A stretch of DNA of 32,737 bases. Source: Propionibacteriaceae bacterium. GTDB taxonomy: Bacteria > Actinomycetota > Actinomycetes > Propionibacteriales > Propionibacteriaceae. The stretch covers positions 1 through 32,737 of the forward strand of contig JAISTE010000072.1 in NCBI GenBank assembly GCA_031272825.1, read 5' to 3'. The notes beneath the pieces are model-generated. The model was given only the letters and a program-made list of their open reading frames with translations, was not told the origin of the DNA and did no database searches. The position numbers and the translations under genes were made by a program. Each line of letters starts with the position of its first letter. Position 1 is the stretch's first letter. Of the stretch, positions 1 to 8,631 are shown piece by piece.

Positions 1-1740
1 ATCACCGACGAGGTCAGCTACGAGGGCCTGATCCCGGGCGTCGAATACGAACTCAAGGGCAAGCTGTACGACAAGTCGACGGGCGACCCGCTGAAGGTTG
101 ACCTCGACGGCAACGGCACGCTCGACGAGGTGACGGCCTCCAAGAAGTTCACTCCGACCGATCCGTCCGGCAAAGAGACGCTTGAGTTCACCTTCCCGGC
201 CGCGGCGCTTGCCGGGCACGCGGTGGTCGTGTTCGAGGATCTGTACCAAGATTCCAAGAAGATCGCCACGCACTCGGACATCACCGACGTCGGCCAGACG
301 ACGGAGATCCCGCAGTTCAAGACGACGGCCACCGACAAGCTCGACGGCGACAAGATCATCGACGCCAACGTCGGGGCGGTCATCGTCGACACCATCAAGT
401 ACTACAACCTGACGCCGGGCAAGACCTATAAGGCCGAGGGAACGCTGATGGACAAGGCCACCGGCAATCCGATCCTGATCGACGGCAAGCAGGTCACGGC
501 CTCCAAGGAGTTCAAGCCGACCACCGCCACCGGCACGGTCGACATTGAGTTCGGGCCGTTCGACGCAACCACGCTCGCCGGATCGAAGGCCGTCGCCTTC
601 GAGAAGGTGTACGACGTGACGGCCGGCGGAGTGCTCATCGGCACCCACGAGGACATCACCGACGTCGATCAGACCGTCGACCTTGAGGGCATCCGCACGA
701 CGGCTACCTTCACCGATGGCTCCAAGGTGCTCAAGACCACCACTCAGGTAGTGATCGAGGATGTTGTCGAGTATTTCGGGCTCGACACCACCAAGACCTA
801 CACGCTTCAAGGCACGCTGATGGACAAGGCCACCGGCAAGCAGATCCTGGTGAACGGCTCGCCGATCGTCGGGTCTGCTTCCTTCCAGCCGACCGCCTCG
901 TCCGGATCTGAAAAGGTGTTCCTTTCCTTCGATGTGACGCCGCTGGTGCCGGCTCTCAACAACCCGAACGAGCCCTACACGCTTGAGATCGTGGTGTTCG
1001 AGAAGCTGTACATCGGCACGACCTTCATCGCCGGGCACGAGGACATCAACGACGGCGGCCAGACGGTCACCGTCATCCCGCCGGTCAAGGCGCCCAAGCC
1101 GTTGGTCGACATCGAAAAGTGGAGCTGTGACTCCGGCCATCCGGTCGGCGACCACGACACCTTCGACGACGCCAGGGCACTGGATGCCGAAACCGACCAC
1201 CAGATTTGCTTCACCATCACGAACATCGGCACCGAGCCGCTGGTCATGATCAAGGTGAGCGACAAGCTGATCGCCGGTGTGAACGAGCTCGAGAACATCT
1301 CCTGCGACTTCACCAAGGCCGTCGATCCGAACCAGGTCAACTCCGTTCCCGCCAACCAATCCCTGACGCTGGTGGGCGTGAACGAGTGGAAGGCCTACGT
1401 GCCAGCGGGCGGAACCGCCCAGGAGACGCCCACCACCGGAACCGAGTGGAACGGCCCGCTGCTGGTCGGAGCCTCATTCGACTGCACAGCCACACTGCCA
1501 GGCCTGTCGGTTGGGCAGACGCACTCTGACACCGCCACCGTCGAGGGCGTCGGCTTCTGGTCCGGCATCCCGGTGATCGACTCCGACGACTGGCACGGGC
1601 TCCCGCCTGAAGAGGACAGCCCGACCACGCCGCACATCCCGTTCACCGGTCTTAGCGACGGAATGCTGCCGCTAGCCGGAATCGGGTTCATGGCGGTAAT
1701 CGTCGGATTCGCCGCCCGGAGGTTCGGCCGCAGGAGCTGA
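1..1740 (+). CDS. VaFE-repeat (Cna-B-like, Thr-Gln ester bond type) surface-anchored adhesin, 3' part of gene, 5' truncated by window edge
   Basis: Reading frame is open from base 1 (ITDEVSYEGLIPGVEYELKGKLYDKSTGDPL...). Repeats of the form YxxLTPGKTYKAEGTLMDKATG...VxFEKxY...HEDITDVxQT. C-terminus has PHIPFTG, then a hydrophobic stretch and RRFGRRS tail, i.e. a sortase signal. Confidence 0.9.
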   Translation: MTDEVSYEGLIPGVEYELKGKLYDKSTGDPLKVDLDGNGTLDEVTASKKFTPTDPSGKETLEFTFPAAALAGHAVVVFEDLYQDSKKIATHSDITDVGQTTEIPQFKTTATDKLDGDKIIDANVGAVIVDTIKYYNLTPGKTYKAEGTLMDKATGNPILIDGKQVTASKEFKPTTATGTVDIEFGPFDATTLAGSKAVAFEKVYDVTAGGVLIGTHEDITDVDQTVDLEGIRTTATFTDGSKVLKTTTQVVIEDVVEYFGLDTTKTYTLQGTLMDKATGKQILVNGSPIVGSASFQPTASSGSEKVFLSFDVTPLVPALNNPNEPYTLEIVVFEKLYIGTTFIAGHEDINDGGQTVTVIPPVKAPKPLVDIEKWSCDSGHPVGDHDTFDDARALDAETDHQICFTITNIGTEPLVMIKVSDKLIAGVNELENISCDFTKAVDPNQVNSVPANQSLTLVGVNEWKAYVPAGGTAQETPTTGTEWNGPLLVGASFDCTATLPGLSVGQTHSDTATVEGVGFWSGIPVIDSDDWHGLPPEEDSPTTPHIPFTGLSDGMLPLAGIGFMAVIVGFAARRFGRRS

Positions 1741-1764
1741 TAGGAAGTAATCGATAGAGGAAAA

Positions 1765-1794
1765 GTTCGAGGGGCCTTTCGGGGCCCCTCGAAC
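1765..1794. terminator. Hairpin between convergent genes, probable bidirectional terminator
   Basis: 12-bp perfect stem GTTCGAGGGGCC (1765-1776) / GGCCCCTCGAAC (1783-1794), 6-nt loop; followed by TTTTCC when read on the minus strand. Confidence 0.75.
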
Positions 1795-1804
1795 ACTTAA
1801 GCCC

Positions 1805-3082
1805 TCAGTTTTTTCGGTAGTGGCTGTTCGCCACCCAGCGCGAGTACGCCTCCTCGGTGACTTCGCCCTTCCAGGACATGTCGGCGAAGAACCGCCCCGA
1901 ATCGCGCACCCGGCGCTCCTGGGTGTCGTAGTCGAGCTCGACCAGGCCGAAGCGCGGCTCTTCGCCCTCGACCCACTCCCAGTTGTCGGTGAAACACCAG
2001 TGGTAGTAGCGCTTCACGGGCAGGCCGGATTCGGCCAGGGCCTTCAGGTGGTCATACAGGAAGCGCGAGCGCCAGGCGTCGGCGGCATCCGCGGTGCCGT
2101 TCTCGGTGATGTAGATCGGCGCGGGGAAAATCTCGTCGAGCCGACGGCAAATCTGAGCGATCCCCGCCGGATAGATCTCCCAGCCCAGATCGTTTACCGC
2201 GACGTTCGGGGCCACCTCCTCGGTGAACCCGCGCACGATATTGGGCGTGTAGTAGTTAACCCCGTGGAAGTCGGCGTACTGGCCCGGCTCGATGCCGTTT
2301 CGCTTGAACGGCGGACGAATCTCGCCCAGCGTCATCGCCTTGACCAGCGCTCCTTGGAACAGGTAGGCCATCGCCCTGGCCCCGGCCCAATCCAGCGGGT
2401 TGGTCTTGCGCGCCGGACGGAAGAGCCGCAGGTGATGGGCAACCCCAACCTTGGCGTCGGGCTGGATGGAGTGGATGGTGTTGTACATTGCCACGTGGGC
2501 CTCAATGCAGGTTTGCATCACCTTGAGCGTGTCCTTGAGGGATTTCTTCCCCGGCGGCCAGACGCCGAAGTACCACCCCTGCGTGGCGTAGACGTTCGGC
2601 TCGTTGATAGTGATCCATTCGTCGACGAGCCCGCCGAGCCGCTCGACCACCTGGCGGGTGTAGCGGGTCAAGATGGTGACGGCGTTCGGGTTCTCGAACC
2701 CGCCGAGCTCCTCGAACCACCACGGGTTGTTGAAATGGTGGAGGGTGACCAAGGGTTTTATGCCCGACGCGCACAGCTCGGTCAGTTCGTCGGCGTAGTG
2801 ATCCAGCGCCGGCCCGGAAAAGACGCCCGGCTCGGGCTCGATCCGCGCCCACTCCAGCCCCATGCGGTAGTGCTTCACGTTCAGATCGAGCAGCAGCTCA
2901 AGATCTTGGTCGACGCGGTTCCAGTGATCGGCGGCCCGCTCGGGCGTCGATCCGTCGGCGACGTTGCCTGGCACGTCCGCCCAGTGCTGCCAGTTGGAAT
3001 CGACGCGCCCGCCCTCAATCTGAGTGGCGGCGGTGGCCACGCCCAACTCGATCCCGTTCAAACTAAAGCCGTTAACAGCCAT
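1805..3082 (-). CDS. Glycoside hydrolase family 1 (beta-glucosidase-type)
   Basis: 425 aa; GH1 motifs WITINEPNVYATQGW (acid/base) and YITENGTAD (nucleophile); N-terminal GVATAATQIEGG. Confidence 0.93.
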   Translation of the reverse strand: MAVNGFSLNGIELGVATAATQIEGGRVDSNWQHWADVPGNVADGSTPERAADHWNRVDQDLELLLDLNVKHYRMGLEWARIEPEPGVFSGPALDHYADELTELCASGIKPLVTLHHFNNPWWFEELGGFENPNAVTILTRYTRQVVERLGGLVDEWITINEPNVYATQGWYFGVWPPGKKSLKDTLKVMQTCIEAHVAMYNTIHSIQPDAKVGVAHHLRLFRPARKTNPLDWAGARAMAYLFQGALVKAMTLGEIRPPFKRNGIEPGQYADFHGVNYYTPNIVRGFTEEVAPNVAVNDLGWEIYPAGIAQICRRLDEIFPAPIYITENGTADAADAWRSRFLYDHLKALAESGLPVKRYYHWCFTDNWEWVEGEEPRFGLVELDYDTQERRVRDSGRFFADMSWKGEVTEEAYSRWVANSHYRKN

Positions 3083-3121
3083 ACTTCATCGTAAGACGCC
3101 AATGCGGCGGGGACAAGCTGA

Positions 3122-3158
3122 GATGGGGACGGCCACACCAGTGGAGGCCGTCCCCATC
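3122..3158. terminator. Intergenic hairpin, possible terminator or attenuator between small peptide gene and GH1
   Basis: 13-bp perfect stem GATGGGGACGGCC (3122-3134) / GGCCGTCCCCATC (3146-3158), 11-nt loop; no U-tract. Confidence 0.5.
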
Positions 3159-3170
3159 GGAATAGTGCTA

Positions 3171-3362
3171 TTAGATCTTGAACATTTCCTTCTTGTAGCA
3201 ATACATACTCCTAGGGATACTGCCGTAGGCCTTTGCTACCGCCTTTACAACCTTGGTCTCGGTTTGCTGGCTGGCGGACGCCGCCTGGGCGGCGGCGGCA
3301 AATCCGGCGATCCCTAGCGCGAGGCCTACGATGGCTGCGACTGCGACACGGATGTTCTTCAT
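3171..3362 (-). CDS. Small secreted cationic peptide (63 aa, signal peptide)
   Basis: MKNIRVAVAAIVGLALGIAGFAAAAQAASASQQTETKVVKAVAKAYGSIPRSMYCYKKEMFKI. Perfect GAGGAGG ribosome-binding site just upstream of the internal ATG at 3362 (CCGAGGAGGAAACATG). The longer track ORF to 3485 has no comparable RBS and runs into the upstream terminator. Confidence 0.7.
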   Translation of the reverse strand: MKNIRVAVAAIVGLALGIAGFAAAAQAASASQQTETKVVKAVAKAYGSIPRSMYCYKKEMFKI

Positions 3363-3449
3363 GTTTCCTCCTCGGTCGTTGCGGGCAGCCGAAAGGCCGC
3401 CCCTTACGAAGAAGAGTTTTCTGGCGGCCAGTTCGTGCATCCGGAATCC

Positions 3450-3495
3450 AAAAAGGGGAAACAACTCCCAAGCCGAGAATCTCACTTGGGAGTTG
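3450..3495 (-). terminator. Rho-independent terminator of the upstream amino-acid permease gene
   Basis: 11-bp perfect stem CAACTCCCAAG (3462-3472) / CTTGGGAGTTG (3485-3495); on the minus strand followed by TTTCCCCTTTTT. Confidence 0.8.
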
Positions 3496-3515
3496 CGGCC
3501 CCAGTGCTGTGCCGT

Positions 3516-4973
3516 TTAGTCCATGGCTTCCGAGCTGGCCTCCAGGGATTCGAGCTCTTCTTCGAGCGCCTCGACCGGGTGCTTCTTGGCTACCGCCTTG
3601 CGCACCAGGTAGACCGCGCCCAGGAAGACGAACCACAGCGGGGAGAGCAGCTCGGCGCGCAGCGTCGCCGGATCCATGGCGAGGATGCCGACCATCACCG
3701 CGAAGAAGCCCAGCACTACCCAGCACATGAGCCGACCGGCAGGCATCTTGTACGTCGAAGCCTCGTGGCGCTCGGGGTACTTCACCCGGTAGCGCAGGTA
3801 GGCCACCAGGATCGAGCCCCAGGCGAAGATGAACATCACCGACGAAACCGTCGTCGCGTAGGTGAACGCCTCGATGATCGTGTCGGAGGCATACAAAAAC
3901 GCCAGGCCCGGCAGGATGCACACAGTAGAGAAGATCAACGCGTTGGCCGGAACCGCGGACTTGGACAGCCAACCGAAGAACTTCGGGGCCAGCTTCGTCT
4001 GCGCCAGGCCGTAGAGCATCCGGGAGGTCGAGTAGACACCCGAATTCATCGACGACGCCGCCGCCGTCAGCACCACGAAGTTCACCACCGACGCGGCCCC
4101 GAACAGGCCCGTCAGCGAGAACATCTGCACGAACGGCGAGATTTCCGGATTGATCGACAAGAACGGCGTCACCGTCAAGATGGCCGCCAGCGCGAACACG
4201 TAGAAGACGACGATCCTGACCGGAATCGCGTTAATGGCCTTCGGCAAGGTCTTTTCCGGATTGGCCGTCTCGGCTGCTGCCGTCCCGGCCAGCTCGATGC
4301 CCTCGAACGCGTAGAACGCGATCTGGAACCCAGCCAGGAAACCCATAAGCCCATTGGGGAACATGCCCCCGCCTTCGAGGTTGAGAACATTTCCGAACGA
4401 CGCCACATCACCGTCGGGCGAAACGAAGCCGGTGAAACCCAGGTACAGGGCCGTCACGATCAGGGCTCCGATGGCGACGATCTTGATCAACGCGAACCAG
4501 AACTCGATCTCGCCGAACGCGCGCACAGCGACCAGGTTGAGGCACAGCACCAGCGCGAGGACGCAGGCGGCGGGCACCCACTTCGGGCATTCGGGGAACC
4601 ACCACAGCACATAGGAGGTGACGGCGGACAGGTCGGCCATGCCGATCGTCACCCAGCAGGCCCAATACGTCCAGCCGGTGAAGAAGCCCATGCACGGGCC
4701 GCACATGTCTTCCACGCAGTCGCGGAAGGAATGGTATTTGAGGTCGGACAGCAGCATCTCGCCCATCGCCCGCATGACGAAATACAGGAAGAATCCGATG
4801 ATGGCGTAGATGAAGATGATCGACGGCCCGGCGAGGTAAATCGTCTTGCCGGAGCCCATAAACAGGCCGGTGCCGATGGCTCCGCCGATGGCGATCATTT
4901 GGAGGTGGCGGTTACCTAAACCGCGCTTGAGTTCGTGGGGGTTGGTTTTGGACAATGCTCTGCTTTGATGCAT
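3516..4973 (-). CDS. APC-superfamily amino acid permease (AAT family, possibly D-alanine/D-serine/glycine transporter CycA-like)
   Basis: 485 aa; LKRGLGNRHLQMIAIGGAIGTGLFMGSGKTIYLAGPSIIFIYAIIG is the AAT-family N-terminal signature; neighbour of ald supports an alanine substrate by inference. Confidence 0.9.
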   Translation of the reverse strand: MHQSRALSKTNPHELKRGLGNRHLQMIAIGGAIGTGLFMGSGKTIYLAGPSIIFIYAIIGFFLYFVMRAMGEMLLSDLKYHSFRDCVEDMCGPCMGFFTGWTYWACWVTIGMADLSAVTSYVLWWFPECPKWVPAACVLALVLCLNLVAVRAFGEIEFWFALIKIVAIGALIVTALYLGFTGFVSPDGDVASFGNVLNLEGGGMFPNGLMGFLAGFQIAFYAFEGIELAGTAAAETANPEKTLPKAINAIPVRIVVFYVFALAAILTVTPFLSINPEISPFVQMFSLTGLFGAASVVNFVVLTAAASSMNSGVYSTSRMLYGLAQTKLAPKFFGWLSKSAVPANALIFSTVCILPGLAFLYASDTIIEAFTYATTVSSVMFIFAWGSILVAYLRYRVKYPERHEASTYKMPAGRLMCWVVLGFFAVMVGILAMDPATLRAELLSPLWFVFLGAVYLVRKAVAKKHPVEALEEELESLEASSEAMD

Positions 4974-5066
4974 TTTCGCTCCTTACTTCCACCTGGGGGA
5001 TGGGCTTCCCACTTTAGCGGGCACAGCGGAAACGCCAGTGTCTCCGATATCGCATTCCACCCTTTG

Positions 5067-5097
5067 GCAGGCCGCCCGCTAATCGCGGACGGCCTGC
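5067..5097. terminator. Hairpin downstream of ald
   Basis: 8-bp arms GCAGGCCG (5067-5074) / CGGCCTGC (5090-5097) with additional internal pairing CCGC/GCGG; lies 26 nt past the ald stop. Confidence 0.45.
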
Positions 5098-5122
5098 GTA
5101 AACCCCCAGATGTGCGTGCCGC

Positions 5123-6241
5123 TTATGCGGCGAGCACCGAGTCGAGGCTGATTGCCTGATAGCCCCAGGCGTCTGCCACCGGCTGGTTGGTCAGCTGGCC
5201 GCGATAGGTGTTCAAGCCCTTGGCCAGCGCGGGATCGTCGTGCAGGGCCTTCTGCCAGCCCTTGTCGGCGATCTTCGTCACGTAGGACAGCGTGGCGTTG
5301 GTCAGCGCGTAGGTGCTGGTGTAGGGCACCGCGCCCGGCATGTTCGCCACGGCGTAGATGATGGCGTCGTGGATCGGGTAGGTCGGATCCTCGTGCGTGG
5401 TGGCGTGCGTGCCCTCGAAGCAGCCGCCCTGGTCGACGGCGATGTCCACGAACACCGTGCCCGGCTTGGCCTGGGCGATCATGGCGTCGGAGACGAGCTT
5501 CGGGGTGCGAGCGCCGGGAACCAGCACCGAGCCGATGACCAGGTCGGCGTCGGAGATGGCCTCTGCGATGGCGTGTTCGGTCGAATACATGGTCTTCACG
5601 TGGCCGGAGTACTCGGCGTCGATCTGCGCCAGGCGCTGCAGGTTGATGTCGAAAATGGTGACGTCCGAACGCAGGCCATAGGCGACGCGCGCGGCGTTCT
5701 GCCCGGCGGTACCGGCACCGATGACGACGACCTTGGCCGGGGCCACGGACGGAACGCCGGTGATCAGCTTCCCGTTGCCGCCGAACGGCTTCATCATGTG
5801 GTTCGAGCCGACCAGCGTGGATAGGCGGCCTGCGACCTCGCTCATCGGGGCGAGCAGCGGCAGGTAGCCGTCGGAGCACTGAACGGTCTCATAGGCGATG
5901 GCCGTCGTGCGGGACTTGAGTAGGGCGTCGGTCTGCTCCTTGTCGGCGGCTAGGTGCAGGTAGGTGAACACCACTTGGTCTTCGCGCAGGAACTGGTACT
6001 CGCTCTCGATCGGCTCCTTGACCTTGAGCAGCAGCTCGGCGGCCGCCCAGGTGTCGGCTGCGGTCGGAAGCATCTTGGCCCCGGCGTCGATGTAATCCTG
6101 ATCCGAGATGCCGGAGCCGATGCCGGCCCCAGCCTCAATCATGATCTCGTGGCCGTGGCTGGAAAGTTGGTGGACGCCCGCCGGTGTGATGGCAACGCGG
6201 TTCTCTTGGGGCTTGATCTCCTTCGGAACACCTATCTTCAT
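5123..6241 (-). CDS. ald: Alanine dehydrogenase
   Basis: 372 aa; MKIGVPKEIKPQENRVAITPAGV, KVKEPIESEY, VVIGAGTAGQNAARVAYGLRSDVTIFDIN, VDIAVDQGGCFE. Confidence 0.96.
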   Translation of the reverse strand: MKIGVPKEIKPQENRVAITPAGVHQLSSHGHEIMIEAGAGIGSGISDQDYIDAGAKMLPTAADTWAAAELLLKVKEPIESEYQFLREDQVVFTYLHLAADKEQTDALLKSRTTAIAYETVQCSDGYLPLLAPMSEVAGRLSTLVGSNHMMKPFGGNGKLITGVPSVAPAKVVVIGAGTAGQNAARVAYGLRSDVTIFDINLQRLAQIDAEYSGHVKTMYSTEHAIAEAISDADLVIGSVLVPGARTPKLVSDAMIAQAKPGTVFVDIAVDQGGCFEGTHATTHEDPTYPIHDAIIYAVANMPGAVPYTSTYALTNATLSYVTKIADKGWQKALHDDPALAKGLNTYRGQLTNQPVADAWGYQAISLDSVLAA

Positions 6242-6366
6242 GGCTCTCCTTCGAGTAGTTGGGGGCTTATAGCCCTTTTAGCCCAATTTTCGCTTCGCTG
6301 GCTGAGCGGTTTGGCTGAGTTGGGCGTCATTGTCAAGGAATTTCTTCGGCGCGGGGTTTGGGTGAA

Positions 6367-6404
6367 AGAAACTTCACCGGCGCGGGCACGGTTTAGAAGT
6401 TTCT
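6367..6404. promoter_or_regulatory. Inverted repeat in the divergent ald / lrp-like intergenic region, candidate regulator-binding half-sites
   Basis: Perfect 9-mers AGAAACTTC (6367-6375) and GAAGTTTCT (6396-6404), centre-to-centre 29 bp; related GAATTTCTTC near 6338. Confidence 0.4.
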
Positions 6405-6463
6405 GCAGCGCAAACTAGACTGGGCTTGCCAGATAAGGCGCGGCCAAAGGATTGGTGGTGTGG

Positions 6464-6922
6464 ATGAGCACCGAGGGTTTGGACGATATCGATCTCCAGA
6501 TCGTCAAGTCTTTGTTGCGCGACGGCAGGATGCGCTCGCGTGCCATCGCCTCCGAGTGCGGAATCTCAGAATCGACGGCCCACAACCGGATCAACCGCCT
6601 GATCGATAAAGGGGTTATCAAGGGATTTCGCGCGGACGTCGACTTGGCTGTGCTCGGGCGTCCGATGCTGGCGAACATCTTGATCCGCTTTACGCAAAAC
6701 GCCCGCAACCGGATGCTGCACTCGGCGAAGATCATCGCGAAGCAGCCGGGGGTAGAAGAGGTCTTGTTCTTGGCCGGTTCCTACGATCTGTCGGTGAAGC
6801 TCGCCTGCGAGGACTCGAACGCGCTGCGCGACTTCGTCGTCCGCCTCTCGGCCCACCCGGAGATCGCCAGCACGGAAACGTCGGTCGTCATGGAACGGAT
6901 AGTGGGCGAGATCGTGGATTGA
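6464..6922 (+). CDS. Lrp/AsnC-family transcriptional regulator (divergent from ald)
   Basis: LDDIDLQIVKSLLRDGRMRSRAIASECGISESTAHNRINRLIDKGVIKGFRADVD is a canonical Lrp HTH; the track ORF begins at GTG 6452, ATG 6464 is also possible. Confidence 0.93.
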   Translation: MSTEGLDDIDLQIVKSLLRDGRMRSRAIASECGISESTAHNRINRLIDKGVIKGFRADVDLAVLGRPMLANILIRFTQNARNRMLHSAKIIAKQPGVEEVLFLAGSYDLSVKLACEDSNALRDFVVRLSAHPEIASTETSVVMERIVGEIVD

Positions 6923-6934
6923 CGGGAGTTGGTT

Positions 6935-7073
6935 GACCCTGTCATCTCTTTCCCCTACCCGCGCCATCGCCCGCTTTCCCTACCTTCTTCAGCCCGCACT
7001 TTCCCTACCCTCGTCATCCCGCGCTTTCCCTACCCTCGTCATCCCGCGCTTTCTCCACCTTCGTCATCCCGCG
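6935..7073. repeat. Degenerate 25-bp tandem repeat array (about 5 units plus partial)
   Basis: Consensus CTTTCCCTACCCTCGTCATCCCGCG; units at 6948-6973, 6974-6998, 6999-7023, 7024-7048 (identical to previous) and 7049-7073. Confidence 0.85.
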
Positions 7074-7179
7074 CGCAGTCGCGGGATCTCCCCCACTCTG
7101 ACGCTGACACCCTCCCTCAACCCCGATCACGGGTCGTCGTAAGCACCCATTGGTATGACGTCGCCATAGACTTGCGGCC

Positions 7180-8445
7180 ATGAACTGCCTGGTTGCTCTC
7201 GGGGGAGGGACGTCCCCGGTTATCAATGCTTCGCTGCTCGGCGTGATCTCGTCTTGGAAGGACGCCGGTCTTGGCCGGATCTTCGGCGCCTATCACGGCA
7301 TTGAGGGTGTTTTGCTCGAACAGCTTGTCGATCTCACCGACCAGCCCGAGGGTGAGCTGGCGAAGCTGCGCCATACTCCGGCGTCGGGCTCCATTGGAAC
7401 CTGCCGCTACAAGCTCGCTCCCGACTCTGAGGACTACGGGCGGATCGTCGACGTGCTCGCCGCGCACGAGGTGGGGTTGTTCGTCTATATCGGCGGCAAC
7501 GATTCCATGGACACCGCCGATAAGGTGGCGCGCCTGGCCCGCTCCCGAGGTCTGGATCTCAACGTGGCGGGCGTTCCGAAGACGATCGACAACGATCTGG
7601 GCGACGAAGATCGCACCCTCATAGACCACACACCCGGTTACGGCTCGACGGCCCGCTACTGGGCGATGCTGATTCGCGAGCTCGAAGAGGAGAACCGGGG
7701 GATGATCTCTGAACCGGTCTCCGTGTTTCAGGCGATGGGCCGTCGAGCGGGTTTCATCACCGCGGCTGCCCGGCTGGGCGATCCAAACCGTGAGAGCCCC
7801 CTGCAGCTGTACTTCGCCGAAACCGGCATCGGCTTAGAACATCTCATCGACAACGTGGATCGGGAGGTAAGAACTCGAGGCCGCTGCATGGTGGTACTCA
7901 CCGAGGGTTTCGACGTGGGCGATATCGGCGCGGCCCGCGACGGCTTCGGGCACGTGGAGTTCGGCGCCTCGGGAACCAGCGCGCAACAGGTCGTGGTGAA
8001 CGCGCTCAACGCCCACGGGCTTCCGGCCAGGGGGCTGGCTACCGGGCAGCTGCCGGGGGTACTGCAGCGCATGACGAGCGTCTTTCGCTCCACGGTAGAT
8101 GTGGAAGAGGCCTACGAGGTCGGGCGCAAGGGGGTTGAGGTTGGGTTAGGTCAGTCCGGGTTTATGGCGACGATCCTGCGCAAGCCCGGCCCTGACTACG
8201 GCGTTTACTATGACAAGGTTCCGCTGGAGGTGATCGCCAACTCCGAGCGGTTTTTGCCCGTCAGCTGGATTGCCCCCAGCGGCATCGACGTCACCGACGA
8301 CTTCGTGGAGTACGCACAGCCGCTGATCGGCCAGGAGATGTACCCGATGCCGCTGGTCGGCGGCCTGCAGGACTTCGCCAGGTTGGAGCGAATCGAGGTC
8401 TCGCAAAAGCTGCCGGAGTATGTGCCGGTGAACTGGCGGGGATGA
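7180..8445 (+). CDS. 6-phosphofructokinase family, PPi-dependent-like
   Basis: 421 aa; FVYIGGNDSMDTADKVAR, AGVPKTIDNDLGDEDRTLIDHTPGYGSTARYWA, FQAMGRRAGFITAAARL; nucleotide loop is GGGTSPVINA rather than GGDxPGxN. Confidence 0.82.
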   Translation: MNCLVALGGGTSPVINASLLGVISSWKDAGLGRIFGAYHGIEGVLLEQLVDLTDQPEGELAKLRHTPASGSIGTCRYKLAPDSEDYGRIVDVLAAHEVGLFVYIGGNDSMDTADKVARLARSRGLDLNVAGVPKTIDNDLGDEDRTLIDHTPGYGSTARYWAMLIRELEEENRGMISEPVSVFQAMGRRAGFITAAARLGDPNRESPLQLYFAETGIGLEHLIDNVDREVRTRGRCMVVLTEGFDVGDIGAARDGFGHVEFGASGTSAQQVVVNALNAHGLPARGLATGQLPGVLQRMTSVFRSTVDVEEAYEVGRKGVEVGLGQSGFMATILRKPGPDYGVYYDKVPLEVIANSERFLPVSWIAPSGIDVTDDFVEYAQPLIGQEMYPMPLVGGLQDFARLERIEVSQKLPEYVPVNWRG

Positions 8446-8468
8446 GTGGGGGCAGCAGGCCTCCTGAA

Positions 8469-8599
8469 CTCGTCATCCCACGCGGGAGCGAAGCGAGGTC
8501 ATGCTGCGCGAAGTCGCAGTACGCGGGATCTCCTCTGTATGTCCAAAATCGTCCATAGTAGATCCTGCGACTCCGCTTCGCTCCGCGCAGGATGACGAG
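8469..8599. repeat. 131-bp palindromic REP/MITE-like element
   Basis: Outer arms CTCGTCATCC (8469-8478) / GGATGACGAG (8590-8599); internal GGAGCGAAGCG / CGCTTCGCTCC and GTCGCAG...GGATCT / AGATCCTGCGAC continue the inverted similarity. Confidence 0.75.
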
Positions 8600-8631
8600 T
8601 GGGGTACCCGTCTCTCCTCACTCTTCACACC

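Noticed and set aside
1820-3094. 424-aa plus-strand ORF antisense to the GH1 gene
   Set aside because: Low-complexity, Arg/Val/Gly-rich product with no motif; typical mirror ORF in high-GC DNA opposite a strong GH1 match.
3435-4919. 494-aa plus-strand ORF antisense to the amino acid permease
   Set aside because: His/Arg/Gln-rich artefactual composition; the minus-strand permease is unambiguous.
6935-7073. CRISPR array
   Set aside because: Units are directly adjacent with no unique spacers; no cas genes in the window.
6929-7183. ORFs through the tandem repeat (FPYPRHPALSPPSSS...)
   Set aside because: Peptide periodicity is a by-product of the 25-bp DNA repeat; no RBS or domain support.
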